A model generated the notes under the pieces. It was given only the letters and a program-made list of their open reading frames with translations. It was not told the DNA's origin and made no database searches. A DNA stretch of 15,372 nt from Casp-actino8 sp041159745 (GTDB lineage: Bacteria; Actinomycetota; Acidimicrobiia; Acidimicrobiales; Ilumatobacteraceae). A program made the position numbers and the translations under genes. Location of the stretch: positions 1-15,372 of the forward strand of contig JBEAXP010000028.1 of the NCBI GenBank assembly GCA_041159745.1, written 5' to 3'. Positions 1-6,417 of this stretch are shown one piece after another; position 1 is the first letter of the stretch; every line of letters begins with the position of its first letter.

Positions 1-1300
1 TGCGTCCCTGGAACCAGTTCTCCTCGATGCCGGTGATGCAACCCTCGAGCATCGAACCGCGTCCCATCTCGTCGATGCGAGCGAAGATCTCCTCGGCCCG
101 CGCCTCCATCTCGTCGGTGAGGGCTTCGACGAAGTGCGAGCCGCCCAACGGATCGGCCACGTGCGCCACATTCGTCTCGTAGGCGATGACCTGCTGGGTT
201 CGCAGGGCGAGACGCGCGGCCTTTTCGGTGGGAAGTGCCAGGGCTTCGTCCATCGAGTTGGTGTGCAGCGACTGGGTGCCTCCCAGTACGCCGGCCAGGG
301 CCTCGATCGCGGTGCGGATGAGGTTGACCTCGGGCTGCTGAGCGGTGAGCGACACACCCGCGGTCTGCGTGTGGAATCGCAGCTGCATCGAGCGTTCGCT
401 GGTGGCGCCGTAGCGCTCCTTCATCCAGCGAGCCCAGATGCGGCGGGCGGCCCGGTACTTGGCGATCTCCTCGAAGAAGTCGATGTGCGCGTTGAAGAAG
501 AACGACAGTCGCGGCGCGAACGCGTCGACCGGCAAGCCGGCCTGCCGGGCCAACTCCACGTAGGCGAAACCGTTACCGAGCGTGAACGCCAGTTCTTCGG
601 CCGCCGTCGAGCCGGCTTCACGGATGTGGTAACCGGAAATCGAAATGGAGTGCCAACGCGGCATCTCGGCCGCCGTGAAGGCCACGGTGTCGCGCACGAG
701 ACGCATCGACTGACGCGGCGGGAAGACGAACTCCTTCTGCGCCTGGTACTCCTTCAAGATGTCGTTCTGCAGGGTGCCGCCCAACTTGGCGCGCGGAACT
801 CCGGCCGATTCGGCCTGCGCCACGAACATCGCGAGCAGCACGGCGGCCGGCGAATTGATGGTCATCGACGTGGTGATGTTCCCGAGATCGATTCCGGAGA
901 ACAAGTCGCGCATGTCGGCGAGTGTGTCGATGGCGACACCGCAGCGGCCGACTTCCCCGAGAGCCATCGGGTCGTCGGAGTCGAGGCCGAGCAAAGTGGG
1001 CATGTCGAACGCCGTCGACAGTCCGTCGCCACCCGCGCGGATGATCTCCTTGAAACGCAGGTTGGTGTCGATCGCAGTTCCGAACCCCGCGAACATGCGC
1101 ATGGTCCACAACTTCGAGCGGTACATCGATGCGTACGGTCCGCGCGTGTACGGATACTGGCCGGGGAACTCGCCGTCGTCAGAGCCGTACACCGGTTCGA
1201 GCGGAATGCCCGACATGGTCTGGAACGGGACGTCGCGCAGGCGCGACTCCTCGAAAGCCTTCTGCCATTCCACGCGGGGATTCGGGCTGGATGCGGTCAC
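1..1300 (-). CDS. Acyl-CoA mutase large subunit, isobutyryl-CoA mutase-like (partial)
   Basis: B12-dependent carbon-skeleton mutase of the methylmalonyl-CoA mutase family; 433 residues from the N-terminus are visible and the rest runs off the left edge. Family signatures seen: YPYTRGPY (50-57), TLQNDILKEY (176-185), SISGYHIREAG (220-230), FAPRLSFFF (261-269), GGTQSLHTNS (340-349). The two residues that bind the free carboxylate in methylmalonyl-CoA mutase (Tyr89 and Arg207 of the Propionibacterium enzyme, 118 apart) align with Phe70 and Gln188, also 118 apart. Phe plus Gln is the pattern known for isobutyryl-CoA mutase; 2-hydroxyisobutyryl-CoA mutase has Ile plus Gln. Isobutyryl/n-butyryl-CoA interconversion is therefore more likely than methylmalonyl-CoA/succinyl-CoA. 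The GTG start follows a TAG stop by three bases, so no longer form is possible, and no cobalamin-binding or G-protein domain is fused at the N-terminus. The small cobalamin-binding subunit is not in the window. Coupled to the DCC gene upstream. Confidence 0.9.
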   Translation of the reverse strand, partial: MTASSPNPRVEWQKAFEESRLRDVPFQTMSGIPLEPVYGSDDGEFPGQYPYTRGPYASMYRSKLWTMRMFAGFGTAIDTNLRFKEIIRAGGDGLSTAFDMPTLLGLDSDDPMALGEVGRCGVAIDTLADMRDLFSGIDLGNITTSMTINSPAAVLLAMFVAQAESAGVPRAKLGGTLQNDILKEYQAQKEFVFPPRQSMRLVRDTVAFTAAEMPRWHSISISGYHIREAGSTAAEELAFTLGNGFAYVELARQAGLPVDAFAPRLSFFFNAHIDFFEEIAKYRAARRIWARWMKERYGATSERSMQLRFHTQTAGVSLTAQQPEVNLIRTAIEALAGVLGGTQSLHTNSMDEALALPTEKAARLALRTQQVIAYETNVAHVADPLGGSHFVEALTDEMEARAEEIFARIDEMGRGSMLEGCITGIEENWFQGR

Positions 1301-1303
1301 GGG

Positions 1304-1702
1304 CTAATTCTGCCTGTCGGCCGCCGGAAGACCGCACTCGGGCGTCCCCCCGGGCAGGCGATGTCGGTTGCGGGCGACCCATGCGTACGTCACTTTCGCC
1401 ACCGAGCGAACCCCCGGGGCGAGGATGGCTCGCCCCACCAGGCCCCATCCGCCACCCGCGTGCACCAACAGGCGACCGACCGCCTCATGGCCCGAGGCCG
1501 TCCGACCGTCGGCGCCCACCCATTGCACGGCTGATTCACACTGCTCGGGAGTGAGGCCGAGCGAGTCCAGGTCGAGACGCTGCCACGGCTCGAGACGCGG
1601 ATGGCGCTTCACCCGACGCTGGATGAATCGCACCGAGCTCGAACAGAACGCGCAGTCGCCGTCATAGACGAGGAGAGGTTCCACGACGTGACCGTGTTGC
1701 AT
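1304..1702 (-). CDS. DCC-family (DUF393) thiol-disulfide oxidoreductase-like protein
   Basis: A 132-residue protein with the family signature near the N-terminus: YDGDCAFC (13-20), giving the Asp-Cys-x-x-Cys arrangement D16, C17, C20. PWQRLDLDSLGL (39-50) and an alternating hydrophobic/basic C-terminal half also fit DUF393. The family has a thioredoxin-like fold and is presumed to act in thiol redox chemistry; the substrate is unknown. No signal peptide is visible, so it is probably cytoplasmic. It lies four bases after the DUF4262 gene and ends three bases before the mutase start, so the three genes are likely co-transcribed. The start has only a weak ribosome site; a GTG at codon 6 is an alternative. 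Confidence 0.82.
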   Translation of the reverse strand: MQHGHVVEPLLVYDGDCAFCSSSVRFIQRRVKRHPRLEPWQRLDLDSLGLTPEQCESAVQWVGADGRTASGHEAVGRLLVHAGGGWGLVGRAILAPGVRSVAKVTYAWVARNRHRLPGGTPECGLPAADRQN

Positions 1703-1706
1703 GGAC

Positions 1707-2198
1707 TCAGTGTGCCAGCGGCTCGCGGCCGATCATCGGCTGGGCCGAACGGACGCGATGATCGAAACCGTCTTCGTACGGCAACCATCCCTGCCGATCG
1801 GGCCATAGCAACTGCACCACGCGAAAAGCGTCACCTCGGTGCCAGGCGATCCCGGTGGCGAAGAACGTCGACCATTCGCCGAGGTCGACCGAGGCGAAGA
1901 CGCATCGCAGTTCGTTGTCGAGCAGACCGACGATCGGAGCGTCGAGCGGAATCTCGACCCCGCCCGCCAATTGCTGGGCCACCAGATCGAGGATGCCCTT
2001 GGCCGCGACCGGAGTGAGCCCGAAGATCACCACCTCGGGAAAGGCGAACTTCTCGGGGAATCCGATCGTGTACGAATAGCCCGGCCGCGGCGGCCGCGCT
2101 TCGACGTCGGCGCCCACCGGCTCGAGCGCCCAGCCACTCGTTTCGATCATCCACTCGATCTTCTCCGCGTGCGGGATGTGGAAATCGGGAAGCGACAT
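1707..2198 (-). CDS. DUF4262 domain-containing protein
   Basis: A 163-residue acidic protein without membrane segments. The pattern YSYTIGFPEKF (41-51) followed by PEVVIFGL (54-61) and a later GEWSTFFATGIAWH block (107-120) matches DUF4262, a family of unknown biochemical function often found in actinobacteria. No catalytic motif can be recognised. The chosen ATG is preceded by GAGGAA with very short spacing; in-frame ATG (2216) and GTG (2225) starts are also possible and would add 6 or 9 residues, running into the promoter region of the divergent SURF1 gene. It is the first gene of a run with the DCC protein and acyl-CoA mutase. Confidence 0.8.
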   Translation of the reverse strand: MSLPDFHIPHAEKIEWMIETSGWALEPVGADVEARPPRPGYSYTIGFPEKFAFPEVVIFGLTPVAAKGILDLVAQQLAGGVEIPLDAPIVGLLDNELRCVFASVDLGEWSTFFATGIAWHRGDAFRVVQLLWPDRQGWLPYEDGFDHRVRSAQPMIGREPLAH

Positions 2199-2215
2199 TT
2201 CCTCAGAGTGCCACA

Positions 2216-2221
2216 TACAGT
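2216..2221 (+). promoter_or_regulatory. Possible -10 box for the SURF1 gene
   Basis: TACAGT fits the actinobacterial TAnnnT consensus and ends eight bases before the GTG start. A weak -35 candidate (GCGACA, 2192-2197) lies 18 bases upstream. Transcription would start within about two bases of the start codon, giving a leaderless or nearly leaderless message. This is weak evidence on its own; the repetition of the arrangement in the window strengthens it. Confidence 0.3.
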
Positions 2222-2229
2222 TCACGGAC

Positions 2230-2958
2230 GTGTACCGGTTCCTGCTGCGTCCCCGTTGGATCGGTTTCCATCTGCTCTGCCTGGCCGGAATCGTCGGGAT
2301 GGCCTTCCTGTCGGCATGGCAATTCGACCGACTCCATCAGCGGCAGAACTTCAACGACGACGTGCGCAGCCGATCGACGCTCGAGCCGGTGGATGTCCGA
2401 ACGCTCGACGACGCCGATCCGTCGTCATTGGCCTGGCGCTCGGCCACGGCCACCGGCACCTATCTCGCCGACGAACAGATCCTGATCCTCAATCGTTCAC
2501 AGGGCGGTCGGGCCGGCCTGAACGTGGTCACGCCGCTCCTGCTCGAGGATGGCCGCGCCATCGCGATCAACCGCGGTTTCGTCGCTCTCGACCAGACTCC
2601 CCCGCCCGCACCCCCCGGAACCATCACGGTCGGCGGAATCCTGCGGGGCAGCGAACAACGTCGCTCCGGCCAAGCGCGCGAGGCCGACGGCGAACTCACC
2701 GAGATGTTCCGACTCGATCTCGATCGTCTGGCCGCCCAGGTCGATCCCGAACTCATGCGGGTGGCGCTGCTCGCACAAGTCGCGTCGCCAGCCGACGATC
2801 CGATGCTCCAGTCGGTTCCTTTGCCCGAACTCGGTGAAGGCTCACACCTGTCGTACGCGATCCAGTGGATCATCTTCGCGGTGTGCGTGGCGGTGGGTTG
2901 GATTCTCGCGGTGCGACGGTCGATCAGGACGCGCGCTCGATCGAAGCCATCCGCCTGA
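2230..2958 (+). CDS. SURF1 family cytochrome oxidase biogenesis protein
   Basis: A 242-residue membrane protein required in its family for assembly of haem-copper (aa3-type) cytochrome c oxidase. The topology is typical: short basic N-terminus (YRFLLRPRW), a transmembrane helix at about 11-30 ending in WQFDRL, a large extracytoplasmic loop with GLNVVTPL (96-103) and NRGFVAL (114-120), and a second helix at about 211-229 introduced by the family motif YAIQW (209-213), followed by a basic tail. Start: GTG at 2230 places the RFLLRPRW block at the N-terminus as in other actinobacterial SURF1 proteins; an upstream ATG (2176) would overlap the divergent DUF4262 gene and adds an unconvincing polar stretch. 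No ribosome site precedes the GTG. The 3' end overlaps the convergent hydrolase gene by 35 bp. Confidence 0.9.
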   Translation: MYRFLLRPRWIGFHLLCLAGIVGMAFLSAWQFDRLHQRQNFNDDVRSRSTLEPVDVRTLDDADPSSLAWRSATATGTYLADEQILILNRSQGGRAGLNVVTPLLLEDGRAIAINRGFVALDQTPPPAPPGTITVGGILRGSEQRRSGQAREADGELTEMFRLDLDRLAAQVDPELMRVALLAQVASPADDPMLQSVPLPELGEGSHLSYAIQWIIFAVCVAVGWILAVRRSIRTRARSKPSA

Positions 2959-3865
2959 ACTGCTCGACGACATCGGGCGTCGAGTGCGCCGGGTCGACCG
3001 ACCGGTAGACGGTTTCCACGTTCACCGCGATGCGGCCGAACTCGCCCCACGAAGACCACGGAACATCCATCGCCCGGGCGATGTCGCGCGCCGCCTCGAA
3101 CGCGTCGACACCCGCCGCGCAGCGCGCGGACGCCTCCCGATCGACGAAGTCGAGATAGTCGCGCACTTCCACGATGCCGCCCTTGTCGGTGAGAGGACCA
3201 TGCCCGGGAACCACCGTCTCGACATCCATGCCGAGCATCAGGTCGCAGGCGGCGACCCAGTTCGACAACGGGCCGGCCCACACGATCGGCGTGCCGCCGA
3301 TGAACAAGATGTCGCCCGTGTACACGGTGCGCGCGTCGGGCACGTACGCGATGACGTCTCCGCGCGTGTGCGCCGGACCGACCTCGATCAATTCGACGAT
3401 CCGTCCACCCACTTCGATCTCGAGACGTCCGTCGAACGTGCGGTCGGGAAGGCGAAGGTCGATACCCGAGAACTCGAACGATCCGAAGAAGCTCCGGAAC
3501 AGTTCACCCACCTCACCCGGCGCCGCGTTCAGCGCGGCCAACATGGCCGGCGGAACCTCGGTCATCTCGTGGGCGGCCGCCGTGGACGAGATGATCTCGG
3601 CTCCGTCCACCAGTTGGTTGCCGTAGCAGTGGTCGCCGTTCGCGTGAGTGTTGACCAACGACCGAATGGGTGCGGTTCGCGTGAACGGCGCGAGCGAGTC
3701 GAGCATGCGCCGAGTGAGTTTCAGATCGAACAGGGTGTCGACGAGCAGCGATGCGCCGTCACCGACCACCAGACCGGCGTTGCTCCACCCCCAACTGCCG
3801 TCGGGCTGGAGGTAGGCCAGGCAGCCATCACCCAGTTCGTGCACGCCGACCTCGTAGTTCGCCAC
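2924..3865 (-). CDS. MBL-fold metallo-hydrolase with HxNxDH motif
   Basis: A 313-residue metallo-beta-lactamase-fold hydrolase. Metal-site motifs in order: THANGDH (73-79), VGPAHTRGD with H166, YTGDILF with D185, and VVPGHGP with H222. The first motif reads His-x-Asn-x-Asp-His rather than the usual His-x-His-x-Asp-His, so one canonical zinc ligand is Asn76; related MBL proteins with NGDH motifs exist, so it need not be inactive. No signal peptide is visible. Substrate unknown; the general layout is close to MBL proteins annotated as quinoprotein-relay/SoxH-like or cyclase-like hydrolases, but this cannot be settled here. The start is the GTG before ANYEVGVHELG; the open frame extends far upstream, but that part lies antisense to the nuclease gene and has no family character. 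A TACGCT box seven bases upstream suggests leaderless transcription. Confidence 0.88.
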   Translation of the reverse strand: MANYEVGVHELGDGCLAYLQPDGSWGWSNAGLVVGDGASLLVDTLFDLKLTRRMLDSLAPFTRTAPIRSLVNTHANGDHCYGNQLVDGAEIISSTAAAHEMTEVPPAMLAALNAAPGEVGELFRSFFGSFEFSGIDLRLPDRTFDGRLEIEVGGRIVELIEVGPAHTRGDVIAYVPDARTVYTGDILFIGGTPIVWAGPLSNWVAACDLMLGMDVETVVPGHGPLTDKGGIVEVRDYLDFVDREASARCAAGVDAFEAARDIARAMDVPWSSWGEFGRIAVNVETVYRSVDPAHSTPDVVEQFRRMASIERAS

Positions 3866-3872
3866 GAGGCCG

Positions 3873-3878
3873 AGCGTA
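3873..3878 (-). promoter_or_regulatory. Possible -10 box for the MBL hydrolase gene
   Basis: TACGCT (minus strand) fits TAnnnT and ends seven bases before the GTG at 3865, which would make the message leaderless. No clear -35 hexamer was found. The box lies in the 55-bp divergent region shared with the nuclease promoter. Confidence 0.4.
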
Positions 3879-3885
3879 ACGGTGC

Positions 3886-3914
3886 TTGACACAGAACACC
3901 TGTTCGGGGACACT
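3886..3914 (+). promoter_or_regulatory. Promoter of the DEDDh/GIY-YIG nuclease gene
   Basis: A perfect -35 hexamer TTGACA (3886-3891), a 17-base spacer and GACACT (3909-3914) as a degenerate -10. The expected transcription start, seven bases past the -10, falls on the ATG at 3921, implying a leaderless mRNA. This also decides against the GTG at 3882 as start, since that would place the promoter inside the gene. Confidence 0.5.
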
Positions 3915-3920
3915 CGGCCA

Positions 3921-5666
3921 ATGACCGCGGGCTCGCGACAGGCGTCCTTCGATGAAATCGGCACGCCGCTGTCCGACGTCACCTTCTGCATCCTCGACCT
4001 CGAGACCACCGGCGGATCGGCCGGAGTCGACCGAATCACCGAGATCGGTGCGGTGAAGTACCGGGGCGGCGAATGCCTCGGCACCTTCCAGACACTCGTC
4101 AATCCGGGAGTACCGATTCCTCCGTACATCACGATCCTCACCGGAATCAGCGAGGCCATGGTGCTACCCGCACCCCGAATCGAAGCGGTGCTGCCGTCGC
4201 TCGTCGACTTCATCGGCGATTCGGTGCTCGTCGCGCACAACGCGCGCTTCGACGTCGGCTTCGTGAACGCCGCACTCATCACGGCCGATCGCGAACCGCT
4301 CACCAATCGCGTGATCGACACCGTGCCGCTGGCCCGTCGTCTCGTGCGCGACGAAGTCCCCGACTGCAAACTCGGCACTCTCGCGTCACGACTCCGCCTC
4401 GCCCACCAGCCATGCCACCGAGCGCTCGACGACGCACTGGCCACCGCCGACCTGCTGCACTTCCTCATCGAACGCGCGTCGGGTTTCGGAGTCATGGGTC
4501 TCGACGACCTCATCGGGCTTCCGCGCCTCGAAACGCACCCGCTGGCCGCCAAATTGCGACTTACCGAAGACCTGCCGCGGTCCTCGGGCGTCTACGTCTT
4601 CGCCGATGCGACGGGCAAGCCGCTGTACGTCGGCAAGGCCAGCAACGTTCGGCAGCGAGTACGCAGTTACTTCGGCACCGCCGAGTCGAGACGCAAGATC
4701 GGCTCGATGCTGCGTCAGACGCACTCGATCCACTGCATCCCGACCCCGCATCCACTGGTCGCGGCCGTGCTCGAACTGCGACTCATCGGACGTCTTCTGC
4801 CGCACTACAACCGCGCCGGCACCAACGTCGACCGCTACTGCTACGTGCGACTCACCACCGACGAGGAATGGCCCCGACTGGTCGTGTCGAAGAATCCCGC
4901 CAAGCGCGGCTTGCATCTCGGCCCGTTCACCACGCGCACTTCGGCTCGGCTGGTCATCGAAGCGATCGAGTCGGTCGTGCCCTTGCGTCGGTGCACCGTG
5001 CGCATGGGCCGAAACTATGTGGCCCCTCCCGATGCACCGGTGTGCTCGGCCGCTCAACTCGGCGTCGCCCAATGCCCGTGTTCGGGCCAGGCCGACCCCG
5101 AGGCCTATCGCCGGATCGTCGAGTTCATCGTGTCGGCTCTCACCGATTCGCCCGATGCCTTGATCGACATGCTGCACGAGCGCATCGTGAGCCTGGCCGC
5201 GAACCAGCGATTCGAAGAGGCCGCCGAGATGCGCGACCGAGCGCAAGCTCTGCTCACGGCACTGCAACGGCAGCGTTCGATCGATGCACTGCGACGCGCC
5301 GAAGTGCTCACCGTCCGACTCGGCGACGCCCACATCGCCTTCGAGGGCGGCGTGCTCGCATCGGTTCGAGACGACGACCGCTTGTTCTCGTCGTTCGACG
5401 CCCCGCTCGGATTGGCCGAGCATCTCGCGGCGCCCGAGCGACCCGAACCCGACTCGCCACTCCCTCGTCACGTGGCCGATGAAGTCATGTGCGTGGCCCG
5501 CCATCTCGAGACGGCCGACGACGTGCTGATCGAGGAGTGCTCGGGCGAATGGGCTCTCTCGGTTCGTGGTCTGCCGACTCTGCGCCGGCTCGATCTCACA
5601 GCCAGTGCGCCCCGACCTGGTCGATACTCACGATCATGGAGCGACCGTTCGGCCATGCTGCGCTGA
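3921..5666 (+). CDS. DEDDh exonuclease fused to UvrC-like GIY-YIG endonuclease
   Basis: A 581-residue two-nuclease fusion of the type known from mycobacteria (Rv2191-like). N-terminal DnaQ-like 3'-5' exonuclease with Exo I LDLETTGG (D26, E28), Exo II HNARFD (106-111) and Exo III HRALDDA (H166, D171), so all DEDDh residues are present. Next a GIY-YIG module: GVY (223-225), YVG (236-238), a basic RQRVR stretch, catalytic-type Glu285 in LELRLIG and Asn297. Then four cysteines, C358, C375, C385 and C387, resembling the cysteine cluster of UvrC, and a UVR-like helical pair at about 420-448 (FEEAAEMRDRA). The C-terminal RNase H-like nuclease and helix-hairpin-helix of true UvrC are absent. Likely a repair nuclease; whether it acts with UvrA/UvrB is unknown. 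The last about 24 codons overlap thrB on the other strand. Confidence 0.93.
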   Translation: MTAGSRQASFDEIGTPLSDVTFCILDLETTGGSAGVDRITEIGAVKYRGGECLGTFQTLVNPGVPIPPYITILTGISEAMVLPAPRIEAVLPSLVDFIGDSVLVAHNARFDVGFVNAALITADREPLTNRVIDTVPLARRLVRDEVPDCKLGTLASRLRLAHQPCHRALDDALATADLLHFLIERASGFGVMGLDDLIGLPRLETHPLAAKLRLTEDLPRSSGVYVFADATGKPLYVGKASNVRQRVRSYFGTAESRRKIGSMLRQTHSIHCIPTPHPLVAAVLELRLIGRLLPHYNRAGTNVDRYCYVRLTTDEEWPRLVVSKNPAKRGLHLGPFTTRTSARLVIEAIESVVPLRRCTVRMGRNYVAPPDAPVCSAAQLGVAQCPCSGQADPEAYRRIVEFIVSALTDSPDALIDMLHERIVSLAANQRFEEAAEMRDRAQALLTALQRQRSIDALRRAEVLTVRLGDAHIAFEGGVLASVRDDDRLFSSFDAPLGLAEHLAAPERPEPDSPLPRHVADEVMCVARHLETADDVLIEECSGEWALSVRGLPTLRRLDLTASAPRPGRYSRSWSDRSAMLR

Positions 5667-6417
5667 CTCGTTCGGCATCGTCTTTGTCGCACATCACCGC
5701 CACGGTCGGACCCGAGCCCGACAACCACGCCGCCCACGCCGGAGTGGACAGCGCCGCGTCGAGTGCGTCGCGGCTCGCGGTCGCCAGAGCCAATCGAGCG
5801 TCCTGATGCAGTCGATCGCGCGTCGCTTCTCGCAGCAGCGCAACGTCGCCACTCGCCAGCGCCGCCACGAACAACGACGACCGCCCGATGTTGAACACCG
5901 CATCGACCCGCGAGACCGACGACGGCAGCGTCGCACGACTCTCGGAGGTGTTCGTCTTGAACGACGGCACCCACACGACGACGGCCGGGTCGACCGCGAT
6001 CGGAACTCGGCCCACCGAGCCGTCGGCCACCACCACGACTCCACCGAACGTACTGGCGGCCACGTTGTCGCCATGGCCTTCGAGCACCGCCGCCCGTTCG
6101 AAGATCTCCTGACGCCGCGTCACGAGGACATCGTCGGAACTCGACTGCTGCAGAGCCAAGGCGATCGCCCCCACTCGCACCGCTCCCGAGAATCCGAGAC
6201 CGCGTCCCGAGGGAATGCTCGTGCGCACCCAGACCTGTCCGCGACCGCCGGCCGACCCGAACGCGGTGGCCGCCGGGTGAGCACCGCGAGCGATCTCGGC
6301 TTTCTCCGGAATGTCACCGTCGACGATTCCGAGTTCGGCCGGAATGGCGAGCGCCATGCCGAGAACGTCGAATCCTGCTCCGAGGTTGGCCGACGAGGCC
6401 GGTACGGACACTCTCAA
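5596..6417 (-). CDS. thrB: Homoserine kinase
   Basis: GHMP-family kinase of 273 residues that phosphorylates homoserine to O-phosphohomoserine in threonine synthesis. Seen: the N-terminal VPASSANLGAGFD block (5-17) specific for homoserine kinases, GHMP motif 2 as IPSGRGLGFSGA (68-79), EGHGDNVAAS (113-122), and motif 3 SGSGPTV (233-239). Motif 2 normally reads GLGSSAA; Phe replaces the first Ser, which is worth noting, but the overall match is clear. The TTG start overlaps the trpD stop as TTGA and yields MRVSVPASS, the normal family N-terminus; GTG two codons later is the alternative. Translation is likely coupled to trpD. Somewhat short for the family (about 300). No thrC or hom is adjacent. 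Its 3' end overlaps the nuclease gene by 71 bp. Confidence 0.9.
   Translation of the reverse strand: MRVSVPASSANLGAGFDVLGMALAIPAELGIVDGDIPEKAEIARGAHPAATAFGSAGGRGQVWVRTSIPSGRGLGFSGAVRVGAIALALQQSSSDDVLVTRRQEIFERAAVLEGHGDNVAASTFGGVVVVADGSVGRVPIAVDPAVVVWVPSFKTNTSESRATLPSSVSRVDAVFNIGRSSLFVAALASGDVALLREATRDRLHQDARLALATASRDALDAALSTPAWAAWLSGSGPTVAVMCDKDDAERVSAAWPNGRSMIVSIDQVGAHWL

Noticed and set aside
134..1534. 466-codon open frame on the plus strand
   Set aside because: Antisense to the mutase and DCC genes; Arg/Gly/His-rich translation with no family pattern, a by-product of high GC.
3866..4552. N-terminal extension of the MBL hydrolase frame to 542 residues
   Set aside because: The added part is antisense to the nuclease, Ser/Arg-rich, and the MBL domain begins naturally at the GTG at 3865.
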